A stretch of 64,000 nt of DNA, from positions 62,001 through 126,000 of the forward strand of contig NZ_FOVU01000001.1 of assembly GCF_900115265.1 (NCBI RefSeq), in the 5' to 3' direction. This DNA is from Bradyrhizobium sp. Ghvi (GTDB lineage Bacteria > Pseudomonadota > Alphaproteobacteria > Rhizobiales > Xanthobacteraceae). The notes below the pieces were generated by a model that ran no database searches, was not told the DNA's origin, and was given only the letters and a program-made list of their open reading frames with translations. Shown piece by piece: positions 25,692 to 33,952 of the stretch. Position 1 is the first letter of the stretch, and each line of letters opens with the position of its first letter. A program made the translations under genes and the position numbers.

Positions 25692-26458
25692 TGACGCTCA
25701 CCTCGTCGCTGTTGTCGGCGGTGCCCGGCCTGCGCCATGCCTTCTTCACCCGCGAGGGGGGCGTCTCCGGTGGCATCTATGCCGCGCTGAACGGCGGGCT
25801 CGGCTCCAACGACGATCAGGCCCTCGTCGCAGAGAACCGCCGCCGCATGGCCGAGCATGTCGGCGTCGCAGCCGACCGCTTCCTCAGCCTGCATCAGATC
25901 CACTCGCCCGACGTGCTCGTCGCCGAAGCGCCATGGCCGAGCGGCCCGCGCCCGAAAGGCGATGCGCTGGTGACCAAGACAACCGGCATTGCGCTAGGCG
26001 TGTCCACCGCCGATTGCGGTCCGGTGCTGTTCGTCGATCCCACCGCGCGCGTGATCGGCGGCGCCCATGCCGGTTGGAAAGGTGCGCTGACGGGCGTGCT
26101 GGAGACCACGATTCTGGCGATGGAGAAACTCGGCGCCACGCGCGATGGCATCATTGCCGCGATCGGCCCCTTGATCCGCCAGGACAGCTACGAGGTCGGC
26201 AACGAGTTCGTGGCGCGCTTCATCGAGGCCGATGCGGACAACGCCATGTTTTTCATCCCGTCGACGCGCGAGGGCCACGCGATGTTCGATCTCGCCGGCT
26301 TTATCCGCAAGCGGCTGGAAGCCGCGGGCATTTTGATGATCGACGATCTCGGGCTGGACACTTATGCGGACGAACGCTTCTTCAGCTATCGCCGCTCGGT
26401 GCATCGCAAGGAGCCGGACTACGGCCGTCACGTTCATGCGATTGCGCTGGAGGGGTGA
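25691..26458 (+). CDS. pgeF: Peptidoglycan editing factor PgeF (YfiH/laccase-domain)
   Basis: 255 residues. The Cu-oxidase_4 fold is marked by GVSGGIYAALNGGLGSNDD, HQIHSPDV, VSTADCGPVLFVDP (catalytic Cys), GGAHAGWKGAL (metal His) and DDLGLDTYADERFFSYRR. PgeF in E. coli removes wrongly added L-Ser from the peptide stem of peptidoglycan precursors. Translationally coupled to the MidA-like methyltransferase; the lgt-methyltransferase-pgeF cluster is common in alphaproteobacteria. Confidence 0.93.
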   Translation: MTLTSSLLSAVPGLRHAFFTREGGVSGGIYAALNGGLGSNDDQALVAENRRRMAEHVGVAADRFLSLHQIHSPDVLVAEAPWPSGPRPKGDALVTKTTGIALGVSTADCGPVLFVDPTARVIGGAHAGWKGALTGVLETTILAMEKLGATRDGIIAAIGPLIRQDSYEVGNEFVARFIEADADNAMFFIPSTREGHAMFDLAGFIRKRLEAAGILMIDDLGLDTYADERFFSYRRSVHRKEPDYGRHVHAIALEG

Positions 26459-26475
26459 ACACAACAGAAACCCCG

Positions 26476-26645
26476 TGTCATTCCGGGGCGATGCGAAGCA
26501 TCGAGCCCGGAATCCATCGTGCAACAATGTATGCGGAGAAATGGAATCCGGGCTCGCGCCATCCAAGTCGGCTGCTGCCGACTTGATCCTTCAAATCTGC
26601 CGAGCTCGGGTAAACCCGAGCTCGGCGGCGCGCCCCGGAATGACA
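26476..26645. repeat. Dispersed palindromic repeat, class A (long form)
   Basis: TGTCATTCCGGGGCG at the left and CGCCCCGGAATGACA at the right, complementary, with inner GAGCCCGGAATCCATC/GGAATCCGGGCTC and CCGAGCTCGGGTAAACCCGAGCTCGG hairpins. The rest of the 246-base gap is the promoter region of the lipoprotein gene. Confidence 0.75.
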
Positions 26646-26704
26646 GTGGCCTGTGTCGCCTCTGCCCTAGACCTTAATCGATTTTAACGATATCGCTGCC
26701 CTCA

Positions 26705-27331
26705 ATGAGGGAAGCGTCATCTTTTCTGCGCCGCGCGGGCTCGCGCGTGTTGGCGGTCATGCTGTTGGCTGCGGCGACCGTGCTGGCCGGCTGCGCCGGT
26801 GGCAACGCGCCCGCCAATTCCTACGCGATGGCGCCGAGCGGCGGCTCCGGCGCGACGGTCGCTTTCGAATCGATCGACGGGCCGCCGCCGCAGGTGTTCG
26901 ATCGCATGGTCGGCGTGCTCGACAGCGAATCCAAGCTGCGCAGCCTCTCGATCGTCTCCCGCGAGGGGACGGCTGCCTACCGCGTGCGCAGTTACCTCTC
27001 CGCCCAGGTGGTGCGCGGCAAGACCGTGATCGCCTGGGTCTGGGACGTCTACGACGCCAACCAGCAGCGGGCGCTGCGCCTCTCCGGCGAGGAACCGACC
27101 GCAGCCAAGGGCGGCCGCGATGCGACGCGTGATGCTTGGGGTGCCGCCGACGACCTGGTGCTGCGGAAGATAGCCCAGGCCGGATTCAGCGGACTTTCCA
27201 ATATGATCAGCGGAGCGCCCGACACGCCGAACACCGTTCCCGGCCTGCGCGGACCGGCGGTGGCGAGCGTAACGCCCGAGGCTCCGGTGGCTGAGGTGCC
27301 GGCTTCGGCGCTCGGCTACGCCCAGCAATAA
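26705..27331 (+). CDS. Putative lipoprotein, conserved hypothetical
   Basis: 208 residues. The basic N-terminus, hydrophobic stretch and lipobox LAGC (Cys at about residue 30) mark a lipoprotein. The core RMVGVLDSESKLRSLSIVSREGTAAYRVRSYLSAQVVRGKTVIAWVWDVYDANQQRALRLSGEE has the repeated strand pattern of a family of alphaproteobacterial lipoproteins with no assigned role. It would be processed by Lgt and LspA, whose genes are in this window. Confidence 0.75.
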   Translation: MREASSFLRRAGSRVLAVMLLAAATVLAGCAGGNAPANSYAMAPSGGSGATVAFESIDGPPPQVFDRMVGVLDSESKLRSLSIVSREGTAAYRVRSYLSAQVVRGKTVIAWVWDVYDANQQRALRLSGEEPTAAKGGRDATRDAWGAADDLVLRKIAQAGFSGLSNMISGAPDTPNTVPGLRGPAVASVTPEAPVAEVPASALGYAQQ

Positions 27332-27525
27332 CCACCGCTAAACCAAGGGCTCAGTTTGCGGCCAAGCCGTTGGCCCGACTCAGGATTTTCAAAGGGAAAA
27401 CGTAGCGTCCCGGGTTGCCAGCGCAGCCCCCGGCCTGATATTTCCTCGCCCGTCATAACCGTGCTGCCAGTGGGTATCTTGAGATGTTGAACGTCGTATC
27501 CAGCAAAGCGCGGGAGGAAGCGTCC

Positions 27526-28479
27526 ATGTCGGCCAAAAACGGCTCCATCAAGCTTGTCGCCGGCAACTCCAATCCGGCTCTCGCCCAAGCCATCGCGCAG
27601 GGCCTCGACATGCCGCTGACCAAAGCGGTGGTCCGGCGCTTTGCCGACATGGAGATCTTCGTCGAGGTCCAGGAAAACATCCGCGGCTCGGATGCCTTCA
27701 TCATCCAGTCGACCTCGTTTCCGGCGAACGACAATCTCATGGAGCTCTTGATCATCACCGACGCGCTGCGCCGCTCCTCGGCGCGCCGCATCACGGCAGT
27801 GATCCCCTATTTCGGCTATGCCCGCCAGGACCGCCGCTCCGGCTCACGCACGCCGATCTCGGCCAAGCTCGTCGCCAATCTGATCACCCATGCCGGCGTC
27901 GACCGCGTCATGACGCTCGACCTGCATGCCGGTCAGATCCAGGGCTTCTTCGATATCCCGACCGACAATCTGTTCGCGGCGCCCCTGATGGTGCGCGACA
28001 TCCGCGAGCGTTTCGACCTCGGCAAGGTGATGGTGGTCTCGCCCGACGTTGGCGGCGTCGCCCGCGCCCGCGGCCTCGCCAAGCGCATCAACACCCCGCT
28101 CGCGATCGTCGACAAGCGCCGCGAGCGCCCGGGCGAATCCGAAGTCATGAACGTGATCGGCGACGTGTCCGGCTATAGCTGCATCCTGGTCGACGATATC
28201 GTCGATTCCGGCGGCACGCTGGTGAACGCAGCCGACGCGCTGATCGCCAAGGGTGCCAAGGACGTCTACGCCTACATCACCCACGGCGTGCTCTCCGGCG
28301 GCGCGGCCGCCCGCATCAGCGGCTCAAGGCTGAAGGAGCTCGTCATCACCGACTCGATCCTGCCGACCGAGGCGGTGACCAAGGCGCCGAACATCCGCAC
28401 GCTGCCGATCGCCAGCCTGATTTCGGACGCGATCGCACGCACCGCGGCGGAAGAGTCGGTCTCGAGCCTGTTCGACTGA
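27526..28479 (+). CDS. prs: Ribose-phosphate pyrophosphokinase (PRPP synthetase)
   Basis: 317 residues from the ATG at 27526, which follows GGAGGAAGCG; the upstream in-frame ATG has no such site. Makes PRPP from ribose 5-phosphate and ATP for nucleotide, His, Trp and NAD synthesis. Motifs: [29 protein letters not shown], the flexible loop around [13 protein letters not shown], and the PRPP-binding [12 protein letters not shown]. Class I enzyme of normal length. It is followed by a class A repeat that may act as its terminator. Confidence 0.96.
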   Translation: MSAKNGSIKLVAGNSNPALAQAIAQGLDMPLTKAVVRRFADMEIFVEVQENIRGSDAFIIQSTSFPANDNLMELLIITDALRRSSARRITAVIPYFGYARQDRRSGSRTPISAKLVANLITHAGVDRVMTLDLHAGQIQGFFDIPTDNLFAAPLMVRDIRERFDLGKVMVVSPDVGGVARARGLAKRINTPLAIVDKRRERPGESEVMNVIGDVSGYSCILVDDIVDSGGTLVNAADALIAKGAKDVYAYITHGVLSGGAAARISGSRLKELVITDSILPTEAVTKAPNIRTLPIASLISDAIARTAAEESVSSLFD

Positions 28480-28483
28480 CACC

Positions 28484-28524
28484 GTCATTCCGGGGCGGCG
28501 CGTCGGCGCCGAACCCGGAATGAC
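28484..28524. repeat. Class A repeat, minimal form
   Basis: GTCATTCCGGG...CCCGGAATGAC forms one strong hairpin with an inner GGCGCC stem, between the convergent prs and ribH2 genes; it could act as a bidirectional terminator. Confidence 0.65.
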
Positions 28525-28533
28525 TTTGCAGGC

Positions 28534-29091
28534 CTACCCCACAATCCCAGCCGCGACCTGGCCGCGCAGGCGCTCGAGACCCAGCAGCGTCTCGGCACAG
28601 GCTGCCGCCACCTCGACGCCCTTGATCGCAAAGTGCCTGCGGAAGAAATCGTAGTGCACTTCGGTCTCGTGGAATTGCTGCGGCGTCAGCACGGCCGAGA
28701 ACACCGGCACCTCGGTGCGCAGCTGCACGTCCATCAGCGCCTTGATCACGGTGTCGGCGACGAATTCGTGGCGATAGATGCCGCCGTCGACGACGAGGCC
28801 GGCCGCGACGATGGCGGTGTAGCGCCGCGTCTTGGCGAGGACCTGCGCATGCAATGGGATCTCGAACGAGCCCGGCACCTCGAACACATCCACATGATTG
28901 AGATGGCGCGCTTCGGCCTCCTTGAGGAAGGCGATGCGGGCTTCCTCGACCACGTCGCGGTGCCAGCAGGCCTGCACGAAGGCCACCCGCTGCGGCTTCG
29001 CGAAGCGGGGGTGCTCGGTCACGGGAACCGGCGGTTGTGCTTGGGAGGTTTCAGCTTTTGAAGTTTGGGGATCTTGCAACATCTGATTCAT
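28534..29091 (-). CDS. ribH2: 6,7-dimethyl-8-ribityllumazine synthase, RibH2 type
   Basis: 185 residues from the ATG at 29091 with AGGAAAG 4 bases upstream. It catalyses the penultimate step of riboflavin synthesis. VQACWHRDVVEEAR, EVPGSFEIPLHAQVLA and LVVDGGIYRHEFVADTVIKALMDVQLRTEVPVFSAVLTPQQFHE are family blocks, and the His in IYRHEFVA aligns with the catalytic His. The N-terminal extension and sequence style match the RibH2 (decameric) form known in Brucella and rhizobia. An FMN riboswitch lies in its leader, so expression should fall when FMN is plentiful. Confidence 0.9.
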   Translation of the reverse strand: MNQMLQDPQTSKAETSQAQPPVPVTEHPRFAKPQRVAFVQACWHRDVVEEARIAFLKEAEARHLNHVDVFEVPGSFEIPLHAQVLAKTRRYTAIVAAGLVVDGGIYRHEFVADTVIKALMDVQLRTEVPVFSAVLTPQQFHETEVHYDFFRRHFAIKGVEVAAACAETLLGLERLRGQVAAGIVG

Positions 29092-29178
29092 GGCTTTCCT
29101 CTTCGGGACCAGAATCAGGGCACACGGAACGAGAAACAGCCGCATCTTGCGATGCGTCTGCCACCGACCGTTCTCTTT

Positions 29179-29320
29179 CATCCGGACTTTAACCGTCGGC
29201 TTCGGAGTTGCACCGAATCTGCTGACCCTTCCCTTCGGAATAAACCTTGGGGAAGGCGCTCGCGGGCTTAGGCCTCTCGGCCCTTACCGCCGGTGGGGAC
29301 TTTCACCCCGCCCTGAGAAC
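29179..29320 (-). ncRNA. FMN riboswitch (RFN element) controlling ribH2
   Basis: On the minus strand the RNA opens with GUUCUCAGGGCGGGGUGAAAG and continues with CCCCACCGGCGGUAAGGGCC, then AGCCCGCGAGCGCC, and closes with GGUGCAACUCCGAAGCCGAC and GGUUAAAGUCCGGAUG. These are the conserved blocks of the RFN aptamer in the right order. It ends 87 bases before the ribH2 start codon; the intervening leader would carry the expression platform. The stretch 29321-29730 beyond it has no gene and holds the divergent promoters. Confidence 0.93.
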
Positions 29321-29730
29321 ATCGGCCGCCCGGGATTGAGCGGCCTAATGGGAAATATGCCGCCGGTCCGGGGCAGCAGGCAAGCCTGTTCCGCAGCCAA
29401 AAACCGCATGGTCCCATGCCGCAGGGGCGGCGCGGCCCTCGCGCGGCGGAATTCACGATCGGCGGCTCTCGGGAATCCGATTCCGGTTTGTTCTCATTCG
29501 TTAACAATTGTGGCGGAGATGAGCTGTGGACGAACGAGTCCTGGCTTGTGGACGGACTCGGGAGCCAGTTGCGCAGATTCCGCAAATCACATCACTTGAT
29601 CCGCGACAGGCCGCGCCGGTCGGAAGGAGATCGCGAAAGCGACTCCCGAGATCGACGACGTTAGGGAGCGCGCGCCGGACCCAACCGCGTGCGTATCAAA
29701 GACAACAAGAAGGCAAGAGGTCGAGACGGC

Positions 29731-30231
29731 ATGTCCCTGCTCGAAGGCAATATCGATTCCCGAAATCATCCGCTCGCGGTGGTCGAGGATATCGCCGCCA
29801 GCAACAACTGGCCGTTCGAACGTTCCGGCGATGACGAGCTGACCATTGTCTCGAAGGGGCAATGGACGGACTACCAGATCTCCTTCACCTGGATGGGCGA
29901 GATCGAGGCGCTGCATCTGGCCTGCGCCTTCGACATGAAGATTCCCGTCGCACGTCGCAGCGAGGTGCAGCGGCTGGTCGCTGCGGTCAACGAGCAATTG
30001 TGGATCGGCCATTTCGACCTGTGGACCAACACCGGCATGATCATGCATCGCCAGGCCTTGGTGCTGCCGGGCGGCCTCACCGCCTCGACCGCACAATGCG
30101 AGGCCATGCTCGCCGGCGCCATCCACGCCTGCGAGCGTTACTTCCCGGCGTTCCAGTTCGTGGTGTGGGCCGGCAAAACCACCGCGCAGGCGATGGACGC
30201 CGCAATGTTCGATACGGTGGGCGAGGCGTAG
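29731..30231 (+). CDS. YbjN domain-containing protein
   Basis: 166 residues from the ATG at 29731. The sequence HPLAVVEDIAASNNWPFERSGDDELTIVSKGQWTDYQISFTWMGEIEALHLACAFDMKIP matches the YbjN family, which resembles type III secretion chaperones in fold. E. coli YbjN affects stress tolerance and motility by an unclear mechanism. The next gene, proC, is often adjacent to a ybjN-like gene in alphaproteobacteria. Confidence 0.82.
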   Translation: MSLLEGNIDSRNHPLAVVEDIAASNNWPFERSGDDELTIVSKGQWTDYQISFTWMGEIEALHLACAFDMKIPVARRSEVQRLVAAVNEQLWIGHFDLWTNTGMIMHRQALVLPGGLTASTAQCEAMLAGAIHACERYFPAFQFVVWAGKTTAQAMDAAMFDTVGEA

Positions 30232-30250
30232 TCGCGCCTCACCCAAAGCT

Positions 30251-30407
30251 GTCATCCCGGACGAGCGCAGCGCAATCCGGGATTCATACCGCGTGATGCC
30301 GCTTGTGGCACAACGCTTGTTGCTCTGCCCTCCGTCCATTAGAACCCCTTGGTACGCGACGAGCGCAAGCGCTCGCGCAGGAATCCTGGCTTTCGCCAGG
30401 ACGACGG
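30251..30407. repeat. Degenerate class A-like repeat
   Basis: GTCATCCCGGACGAGCGCAGCGC and AATCCGGGATTC at the left, GAATCCTGGCTTTCGCCAGGACGACGG at the right. Related to class A by ends but diverged. It occupies the gap between ybjN-like and proC. Confidence 0.5.
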
Positions 30408-30420
30408 ATTGGCGGCGACG

Positions 30421-31245
30421 ATGGCAAACAACACTCTCCAGAACATCACCGGCACCATCCTGCTCGCCGGCGCCGGCAAGATGGGCGGCGCGATGCTGAG
30501 CGGATGGCTGGCCGGCGGGCTCGATCCGCGCCGCATCGCCGTGGTCGATCCGCATCTCTCGCCCGAGATCACCGCGCTGGCCGCCAAGGGCGTCGCACTC
30601 AATCCTGACGTGAAGGCGGCGGGCGCCGTCGAGACGATGGTCGTCGCGGTGAAGCCGCAGATGTTCCGCGAGGCCGGCGCGAAGCTGAAATCATTTGTCT
30701 CGGACAAGACGTCCGTGGTCTCGATCATGGCAGGAACCACGATGGCCGCGCTCCAGGAGGTCTGCGGAGGCGCCGTGGTGCGGGCCATGCCGAACACGCC
30801 GGCCGCGATCGGCCGTGGCATCACGGTGGCGGTGGCGGCGAAGAACGTCAGCGCGGGTCAACGCGCGGTGGCCGATGCGCTGCTGCGCGCCACCGGCTCG
30901 GTCGAATGGGTCGAGGATGAAGGCCTGATGGACGCGGTGACGGCCGTGTCCGGCTCCGGGCCCGCCTATGTGTTCCTGCTGGCCGAAGAGCTCGCACGCG
31001 CCGGCGTCGAAGCGGGATTGCCGGAAGCACTGGCGACCAAGCTCGCGCGCGAGACGGTCTCGGGCTCCGGTGAGCTGCTGCACCGGTCGGATCTTCCCTC
31101 GGCTACCCTGCGCCAGAACGTCACCTCGCCCGGCGGCACCACCGCCGCGGCGCTCGGCGTGCTGATGGGCGAGCCGGGCCTGCGCGATCTGATGATCCGC
31201 GCGATCGCGGCCGCGACGAAGCGGTCGAAGGAGTTGGCGAAGTAA
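30421..31245 (+). CDS. proC: Pyrroline-5-carboxylate reductase
   Basis: 274 residues from the ATG at 30421. Last step of proline synthesis, reducing P5C with NAD(P)H. The Rossmann start TILLAGAGKMGGAMLSGWL, AVKPQMF, RAMPNTPAAIGRGITV and the C-terminal signature AVSGSGPAYVFLLAEELARAGVEAGLPEALATKLARETVSGSGELL are all present. Normal length. The upstream in-frame start at 30349 falls in the repeat region and was rejected. Confidence 0.95.
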   Translation: MANNTLQNITGTILLAGAGKMGGAMLSGWLAGGLDPRRIAVVDPHLSPEITALAAKGVALNPDVKAAGAVETMVVAVKPQMFREAGAKLKSFVSDKTSVVSIMAGTTMAALQEVCGGAVVRAMPNTPAAIGRGITVAVAAKNVSAGQRAVADALLRATGSVEWVEDEGLMDAVTAVSGSGPAYVFLLAEELARAGVEAGLPEALATKLARETVSGSGELLHRSDLPSATLRQNVTSPGGTTAAALGVLMGEPGLRDLMIRAIAAATKRSKELAK

Positions 31246-31255
31246 GGCGGTGCCG

Positions 31256-31365
31256 TAGGGTGGGTTAGCCGAGCAGATGCGCAAAGCATCTGCTCGGCGT
31301 AACCCACCTCCTCTATTTCCGCGGAGATGGAATCGGTGGATTACGCCTTCGGCTAATCCACCCTA
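31256..31365. repeat. Dispersed palindromic repeat, class B
   Basis: TAGGGTGGGTTA at 31256-31267 and GGATTACGCC...TAATCCACCCTA ending at 31365, enclosing AGCAGATGCGCAAAGCATCTGCTCGGCG. The right-hand TAG on the minus strand is the stop codon of the thioesterase gene. Confidence 0.75.
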
Positions 31366-31767
31366 CGGCGTCGTGCCCGCGGCAAGTCGCTTGTTGAACA
31401 TCGCGACATTGACGAGCCCACGCGCGTGGCGGCCTTCGCCGAGCTTGCGTGTGCCTTCGTATGCCTCAACCTCGAAACGGATGACGCGCCGCTCGACCGC
31501 GATCACTTTCGCGGTGGTCCGCACCGTCGCGCCGACGAGTGCGGCGGCGAGATGACGGATGTCGACCTCGGTGCCGACGGTGACCCAACCCGGCTGAAGC
31601 GCTGACCGGATCGCATCGCCCGACGTCATCTCCATTTCCAGGATCATCATCGGGGTCGCATAGACCATCGGCATCCCTGGTACGAAATGCCCGACCGTGC
31701 GCTCGGCCGGCACCACCAGCGTGCGCTCGGCGCTCATGCCTGTCGTGATGAAATCACGTGCGTCCAT
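31363..31767 (-). CDS. FlK-like hot-dog thioesterase
   Basis: 134-residue single hot-dog domain. Thr38, Glu46 and His72 reproduce, at a constant offset of four, the Thr42/Glu50/His76 catalytic set of fluoroacetyl-CoA thioesterase FlK (VYATPMMILEMEM and GTEVDIRHLAAALVG). Relatives hydrolyse various acyl-CoAs; fluoroacetate resistance is not implied. The C-terminal stop codon comes from the class B repeat. It precedes a tautomerase gene on the same strand, separated by a class A repeat. Confidence 0.8.
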   Translation of the reverse strand: MDARDFITTGMSAERTLVVPAERTVGHFVPGMPMVYATPMMILEMEMTSGDAIRSALQPGWVTVGTEVDIRHLAAALVGATVRTTAKVIAVERRVIRFEVEAYEGTRKLGEGRHARGLVNVAMFNKRLAAGTTP

Positions 31768-31778
31768 GGTGCTTGCTC

Positions 31779-31879
31779 ATCATTCCGGGCCGCGCGAAGC
31801 GCGAACCCGGAATCCAGAGATTGTCGATCGGGATTCCCCAATGCGCAGTTGCGCATTGTGAGTCAGCCCCGGAATGACG
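31779..31879. repeat. Class A repeat with AATGCGCA-gt-TGCGCATT palindrome
   Basis: TCATTCCGGGC...GAACCCGGAATCC at the left and CCCCGGAATGACG at the right; between them an 18-base near-palindrome at 31840-31857 related to the GTGCGCAATTGCGCAC cores at 1281 and 17311. Confidence 0.7.
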
Positions 31880-31887
31880 CTAACGCG

Positions 31888-32091
31888 TCACTTCTTCGCC
31901 GCCGCCGCGCGCTCCACAAAGGTCTTGCCGCCCTTCATCTTGTGGCGGAGCGGCGCTTCGTTGATCTGGATGACGACGGCATCGGCGTCGACGCCGAGAT
32001 TCTTCACCAGCGCCTGCGTGATGTCGCGCATCATGCCGGCCTTCTGCTCGTCGGTGCGGCCCTCGGCCATGCTGATGGTGATCTCAGGCAT
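31888..32091 (-). CDS. 4-oxalocrotonate tautomerase family protein
   Basis: 67 residues with Pro directly after the initiator Met (MPEITISMAEGRTDEQK), the catalytic base once Met is removed. Length and the IQINEAP segment match the small tautomerase superfamily. It may act on keto-enol substrates; no aromatic-degradation operon is nearby. It sits between two palindromic repeats. Confidence 0.85.
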   Translation of the reverse strand: MPEITISMAEGRTDEQKAGMMRDITQALVKNLGVDADAVVIQINEAPLRHKMKGGKTFVERAAAAKK

Positions 32092-32116
32092 TGTTGTCTC
32101 CCTGCTCTGCTGCTGT

Positions 32117-32202
32117 CGTCATGGCCGGGCTCGTCCCGGCCATCCACGTTCTCCGCCATCAAACAAGACGCGGATGCCCGGGACAAGCCCCGGCATGACG
32201 AC
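32117..32202. repeat. Dispersed palindromic repeat, class C
   Basis: GTCATGGCCGGGCTCGTCCCGGCCATCCACG at the left, GCGGATGCCCGGGACAAGCCCCGGCATGACGAC at the right. It is near-identical in layout to the element at 51814-51896. Confidence 0.78.
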
Positions 32203-32214
32203 GCCAGTGAATGG

Positions 32215-33735
32215 CTAGCCCCACTTAACGTCATGGCGCGCCAACACCTCACGCACCTTCGCGACGAGATCGGCTTCACTGCACGAGAACTGCGCCGGCC
32301 GGGTTTCGCGCCATTCCTGGTTCGAGGCGATCGCAGCGGCGGCCTTGGCGCCCTCGATCAGGTCCTTGACCTGCACCTCGCCGCGCGCCTTTTCGTCCGA
32401 GCCCTGGATGATCACGCAAGGCGAGTTGCGGCGGTCGGCATATTTGAGCTGGTTGCCCATGTTCTTGGGATTGCCGAGATAGAGCTCGGCGCGGATGCCG
32501 GCACTGCGCAAGCTCGCCACCATCTTCTGATAGTCGGCGACGCGATCGCGGTCGAACACGGTGACGACGACGGGACCGAATTCGGGCCGCGTGTCGAGCT
32601 TTCCAAGCAGCGTCAGCGCAGCCTGCAAGCGCGACACACCGATCGAGAAACCGGTCGCCGGCACCGGCTCGCCGCGAAAGCGGGAGACGAGACCATCATA
32701 ACGACCGCCGCCACCGACCGAGCCGAAGCGCACGGGACGACCCTTCTCGTCCTTGGTGTCGAGCAGCAGTTCGACCTCATAGACGGGGCCGGTATAATAT
32801 TCGAGGCCGCGCACGACGGACGGATCGATCTTGATGCGGTCCGCGCCGTAACCCGATGCTGTGACGAGCTTGGCAATCTCTTCCAGCTCGCTCACGCCGG
32901 CCTGACCAACCTCGCTCTTGGCGAGGTAGGTTTCAGCGGCCGCAATCGCCTCTTTCCAGTCCTCGCGCGGCTTGGTGATGGCGAGAACGACGTCCGCCTC
33001 CGCCGCGCTCAGATTGGCGCCCTTGGTGAAGTCGCCCTTGCCTTCTTCGCCGCCGTCCCATCGCCCGGGGCCAAGCAGCTTGCGCACTTCATCGGCGGAA
33101 AACTTGTCGAGCTTGTCGATTGCGCGCAGCACGGTCAGCCTGCGGCCTGCGTTCTCCTCACCCGCGAGCCCGATGGCTTCGAGGACGCCGTCGAGCACTT
33201 TGCGGTTGTTCACCTTCACCACATACTGGCCACGCGCAACGCCGAGCGCTTCCATCGTGTCCGCCGCCATCATGCATATCTCGGCATCCGCCGCGGGCGT
33301 TGCCGAGCCGACCGTGTCGGCATCGAACTGCATGAACTGCCGGAAGCGGCCGGGCCCCGGTTTTTCGTTGCGGAAGACGTAACCGACCCGGTAGCTGCGG
33401 TAGGGCAGGACAAGACCGTCGGTGCCGTAGCGCTCGCCGACATAGCGCGCAAGCGGCGCGGTCAGGTCGTAGCGCAGGCTGATCCACTGTTCGTCGTCGT
33501 CCTGGAACGAGAACACGCCCTCGTTCGGACGGTCCTGATCGGGCAGGAATTTGCCGAGCGCGTCGGTGTATTCCATCGCCGGCGTCTCCACCGGCTCGAA
33601 CCCGTAGAGTTCGTAGACGGCGCGGATCTTCTCGACCATCTCGCGCGTCGCCCGGATCGCGGCGGGATCGCGATCCTCGAGCCCGCGCGGCAGACGCGCC
33701 TTCAGTTTCTGGGGTTTTTTGGCCTTGTCTTTCAT
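32215..33735 (-). CDS. hisS: Histidyl-tRNA synthetase
   Basis: 506 residues from the ATG at 33735. Charges tRNA-His. Class II motifs: [12 protein letters not shown] (motif 1 region), [36 protein letters not shown] (motif 2), the His-specific [14 protein letters not shown] and [12 protein letters not shown] (motif 3), and the C-terminal anticodon-binding domain with [30 protein letters not shown]. It carries extra residues at both ends relative to the E. coli enzyme (424), typical of the alphaproteobacterial form. Confidence 0.96.
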   Translation of the reverse strand: MKDKAKKPQKLKARLPRGLEDRDPAAIRATREMVEKIRAVYELYGFEPVETPAMEYTDALGKFLPDQDRPNEGVFSFQDDDEQWISLRYDLTAPLARYVGERYGTDGLVLPYRSYRVGYVFRNEKPGPGRFRQFMQFDADTVGSATPAADAEICMMAADTMEALGVARGQYVVKVNNRKVLDGVLEAIGLAGEENAGRRLTVLRAIDKLDKFSADEVRKLLGPGRWDGGEEGKGDFTKGANLSAAEADVVLAITKPREDWKEAIAAAETYLAKSEVGQAGVSELEEIAKLVTASGYGADRIKIDPSVVRGLEYYTGPVYEVELLLDTKDEKGRPVRFGSVGGGGRYDGLVSRFRGEPVPATGFSIGVSRLQAALTLLGKLDTRPEFGPVVVTVFDRDRVADYQKMVASLRSAGIRAELYLGNPKNMGNQLKYADRRNSPCVIIQGSDEKARGEVQVKDLIEGAKAAAAIASNQEWRETRPAQFSCSEADLVAKVREVLARHDVKWG

Positions 33736-33778
33736 GACGGCGTTAAATCCGATGTACGCCACGGCAAACCGGGCGGTG

Positions 33779-33920
33779 TACCCTCTCCCCTTGTGGGAGA
33801 GGGTGGCTTCGCGTTAGCGAAGCCGGGTGAGGGGTTCTCTCCCCGCGTTCTATCTCTGGCGCGTGGAGACCACCCCTCATCCGGCGCTTCGCGCCACCTT
33901 CTCCCACAACGGGAGAAGGG
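33779..33920. repeat. Dispersed palindromic repeat, class D (CCCTCTCCC...GGGAGAGGG)
   Basis: CCCTCTCCCCTTGTGGGAGAGGG hairpin, GGCTTCGCGTTAGCGAAGCC hairpin, GGGTGAGGGG, a spacer, then CACCCCTCATCC, GGCGCTTCGCGCC and CTTCTCCCACAACGGGAGAAG. The two halves mirror each other, so the element could fold as one large structure. It lies between hisS and ilvE. Confidence 0.75.
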
Positions 33921-33952
33921 AAGAAAGAGCGTAAGATCAGCTCCGCCGCTGA

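Noticed and set aside
24770..26458. Long in-frame fusion of the methyltransferase region with pgeF
   Set aside because: The upstream part is the wrong frame of the methyltransferase gene; pgeF starts at 25691 where it overlaps the upstream stop.
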